Assembly (NCBI GenBank): GCA_029939815.1
Contig: JAOZSF010000073.1
Location: 1-6,476 of the forward strand
Length of the DNA: 6,476 bases
DNA from: a bacterium
Lineage (GTDB): Bacteria > Auribacterota > UBA3054 > B51-G9
Reading direction: 5' to 3'
Shown: in pieces, positions 5,367 to 6,476 of the stretch
Layout: each line of letters starts with the position of its first letter
Position numbering within the stretch: the first letter of the stretch is position 1
Translations under genes and position numbers: made by a program
Notes under the pieces: generated by a model
Seen by the model: only the letters and a program-made list of their open reading frames with translations
Told to the model about the DNA's origin: nothing
Database searches by the model: none

Positions 5367-6476
5367 CTAATTAACAGGTTCCGGAGTTACTCCACCTGAT
5401 TTCGTGTGATAGAAAGTAGAATTTGCCGGAGTTTTAACTTTAATTTTCGACTCTTTAACTTTTTTCTTTTTACCTTTAACATAATCGCTGCCTGCGATTT
5501 CCACGTTAGTCATTGTCTTTGTTTTTATAAGTTTGAATCCTGCTTGTGCAGCGGTATTAGTATAATCAGCGTTTTCGGGCAATCCAACAATAATTTTAGA
5601 ATCCGTAATGCTTCCTTTCCCACCCGTACCAATTTTATTTACGGCCATAACATCTGAGGAGCCATTAACAATAATTACTGAATCTTTAATATCATTTTTT
5701 GTTTTAACAGAGATACCGTTACCGTTATGCACGATAATTTTTCCGTTAACGATATCAGCGGCGAGCAAGTTTTTGAAACCGTTTGAAACAACCACAGTTC
5801 CGATAATAGTACCTTTCTTAACGCTGATGATTTTAGCGGATTTGATGTAAAGGTTGCTTAAAGTCGCGCCGCCGATTTTAATTGCGTCAATGGAGAACTG
5901 TTCAGCGAAAATGTTTGCTACACTTGCGGCAAGATTAAGTCCCTTGCCGTCATTATCGACATAAACTTCCTGAAGTTCAAACGTTCCATCGCCGCCGGCT
6001 TTTTTATTTCGTTTAACTTTGAAGACGAGCTTACCTTTTGAATAAGCGTTAGAAATAATCAGTCGTTGACCATCAAAGATAACGACAGAATTATTTTTCT
6101 TGATGCCGTTGTATTTGATATCGATAATATCTTCATCTGTATCTTCAAATCTAAGCGGTTTTTTAGATGTGATTTTCTTTGCCGGAGCTGAAACGGTAAC
6201 CGCCATATTCTGTGTCGCGGAACCGTACAAATTCTGAGCAATAAACGGAACATTCCAGTTTTGTCCCGCGGTACCGAAATCAGGAATTAACGAGAAGACA
6301 AGTCTGTTGGTATCGAGATAATGAACGCCATCAATTTCAGAATTATCATAGGAAAGTGTATTAGCATTAGTAATATTCAAATTAACAAAAAGTATTTGAT
6401 GTTCCCGGACATCTTGCGGATTAATAGGGTCAATCTCAGGATTAACATAAACAATAAATGAGCGTGTTTCAGATTT
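5367..6476 (-). CDS. Large exported repeat protein, C-terminal part (partial, 5' end beyond window)
   Basis: The frame is open from the right edge to a TAG stop at 5367, giving the last 369 residues of a larger protein. A TTG near 6380 is inside the frame and is not a convincing start, because coding-like sequence continues upstream of it. Residues 1-13 (SFIVYVNPE) look like the last strand of one Ig-like/cadherin-like unit. Residues about 22-96 form another, with VREHQILFVNLNIT at its start and LIPDFGTAGQNWNVPFIAQN plus MAVTVS at its end, like degenerate He_PIG/putative Ig domains. From about 106 a different region begins: FEDTDEDIID (110-119), then short hydrophobic strands separated by Gly, Asn and Lys turns (about 129-300), suggesting a beta-solenoid. 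The C-terminus is Lys-rich (GKKKKVKESKIKVK at 335-348) and ends SGGVTPEPVN. I see no PEP-CTERM, LPXTG or type IX sorting signal. Surface or extracellular location is inferred from architecture. Function is unknown; adhesion or glycan binding is possible. Confidence 0.8.
   Translation of the reverse strand, partial: KSETRSFIVYVNPEIDPINPQDVREHQILFVNLNITNANTLSYDNSEIDGVHYLDTNRLVFSLIPDFGTAGQNWNVPFIAQNLYGSATQNMAVTVSAPAKKITSKKPLRFEDTDEDIIDIKYNGIKKNNSVVIFDGQRLIISNAYSKGKLVFKVKRNKKAGGDGTFELQEVYVDNDGKGLNLAASVANIFAEQFSIDAIKIGGATLSNLYIKSAKIISVKKGTIIGTVVVSNGFKNLLAADIVNGKIIVHNGNGISVKTKNDIKDSVIIVNGSSDVMAVNKIGTGGKGSITDSKIIVGLPENADYTNTAAQAGFKLIKTKTMTNVEIAGSDYVKGKKKKVKESKIKVKTPANSTFYHTKSGGVTPEPVN

Noticed and set aside
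5406..5850. Two plus-strand frames of 80-83 codons opposite the surface-protein gene
   Set aside because: They are hydrophobic shadows of the Lys/Val/Ile-rich minus-strand coding sequence.
6300..6380. Start of the right-hand gene at the TTG near 6380
   Set aside because: The frame continues without a stop to the window edge and the upstream residues resemble the end of another Ig-like unit, so the gene is partial.

Overview
The window is AT-rich bacterial DNA holding four protein genes, two of which are cut by the window edges. From left to right they are: the N-terminal third or so of a glycoside hydrolase family 2 (GH2) enzyme on the minus strand; a complete membrane-bound hybrid histidine kinase with an extracytoplasmic TPR sensor on the plus strand; a complete anaerobic sulfatase-maturating radical SAM enzyme (anSME) on the minus strand; and the C-terminal 369 residues of a large, probably exported repeat protein on the minus strand. 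No tRNA, rRNA, CRISPR array or transposase gene was found.

The GH2 and kinase genes are divergent and share a 149-bp gap. That gap holds a near-consensus sigma70 promoter facing GH2 and an extended -10 promoter facing the kinase. The kinase and anSME genes converge, with only 14 bp between their stop codons. Between the anSME start and the surface-protein stop lies a 456-bp gene-free stretch. It is rich in small inverted repeats and contains a GC-rich element with a perfect 12-bp inverted repeat 84 bp apart, set in AT-rich DNA. This is the least explained part of the window.

The gene set suits an anaerobic polysaccharide degrader. GH2 enzymes cleave beta-linked glycans, and anSME activates type I sulfatases, which remove sulfate from sulfated glycans such as mucin, carrageenan, fucoidan or glycosaminoglycans. 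The kinase could sense an envelope or nutrient cue, but nothing here proves that it controls these genes. It has no DNA-binding output domain, so a partner must lie elsewhere.

The host cannot be fixed from the sequence alone. AT-rich DNA, three gene starts without a Shine-Dalgarno motif, anSME plus GH2, and a giant Ig-like/solenoid protein would fit the PVC group (Lentisphaerota, Kiritimatiellota or Planctomycetota) or a related anaerobic lineage. This is a low-confidence inference. The kinase core also resembles hybrid kinases common in Desulfobacterota.
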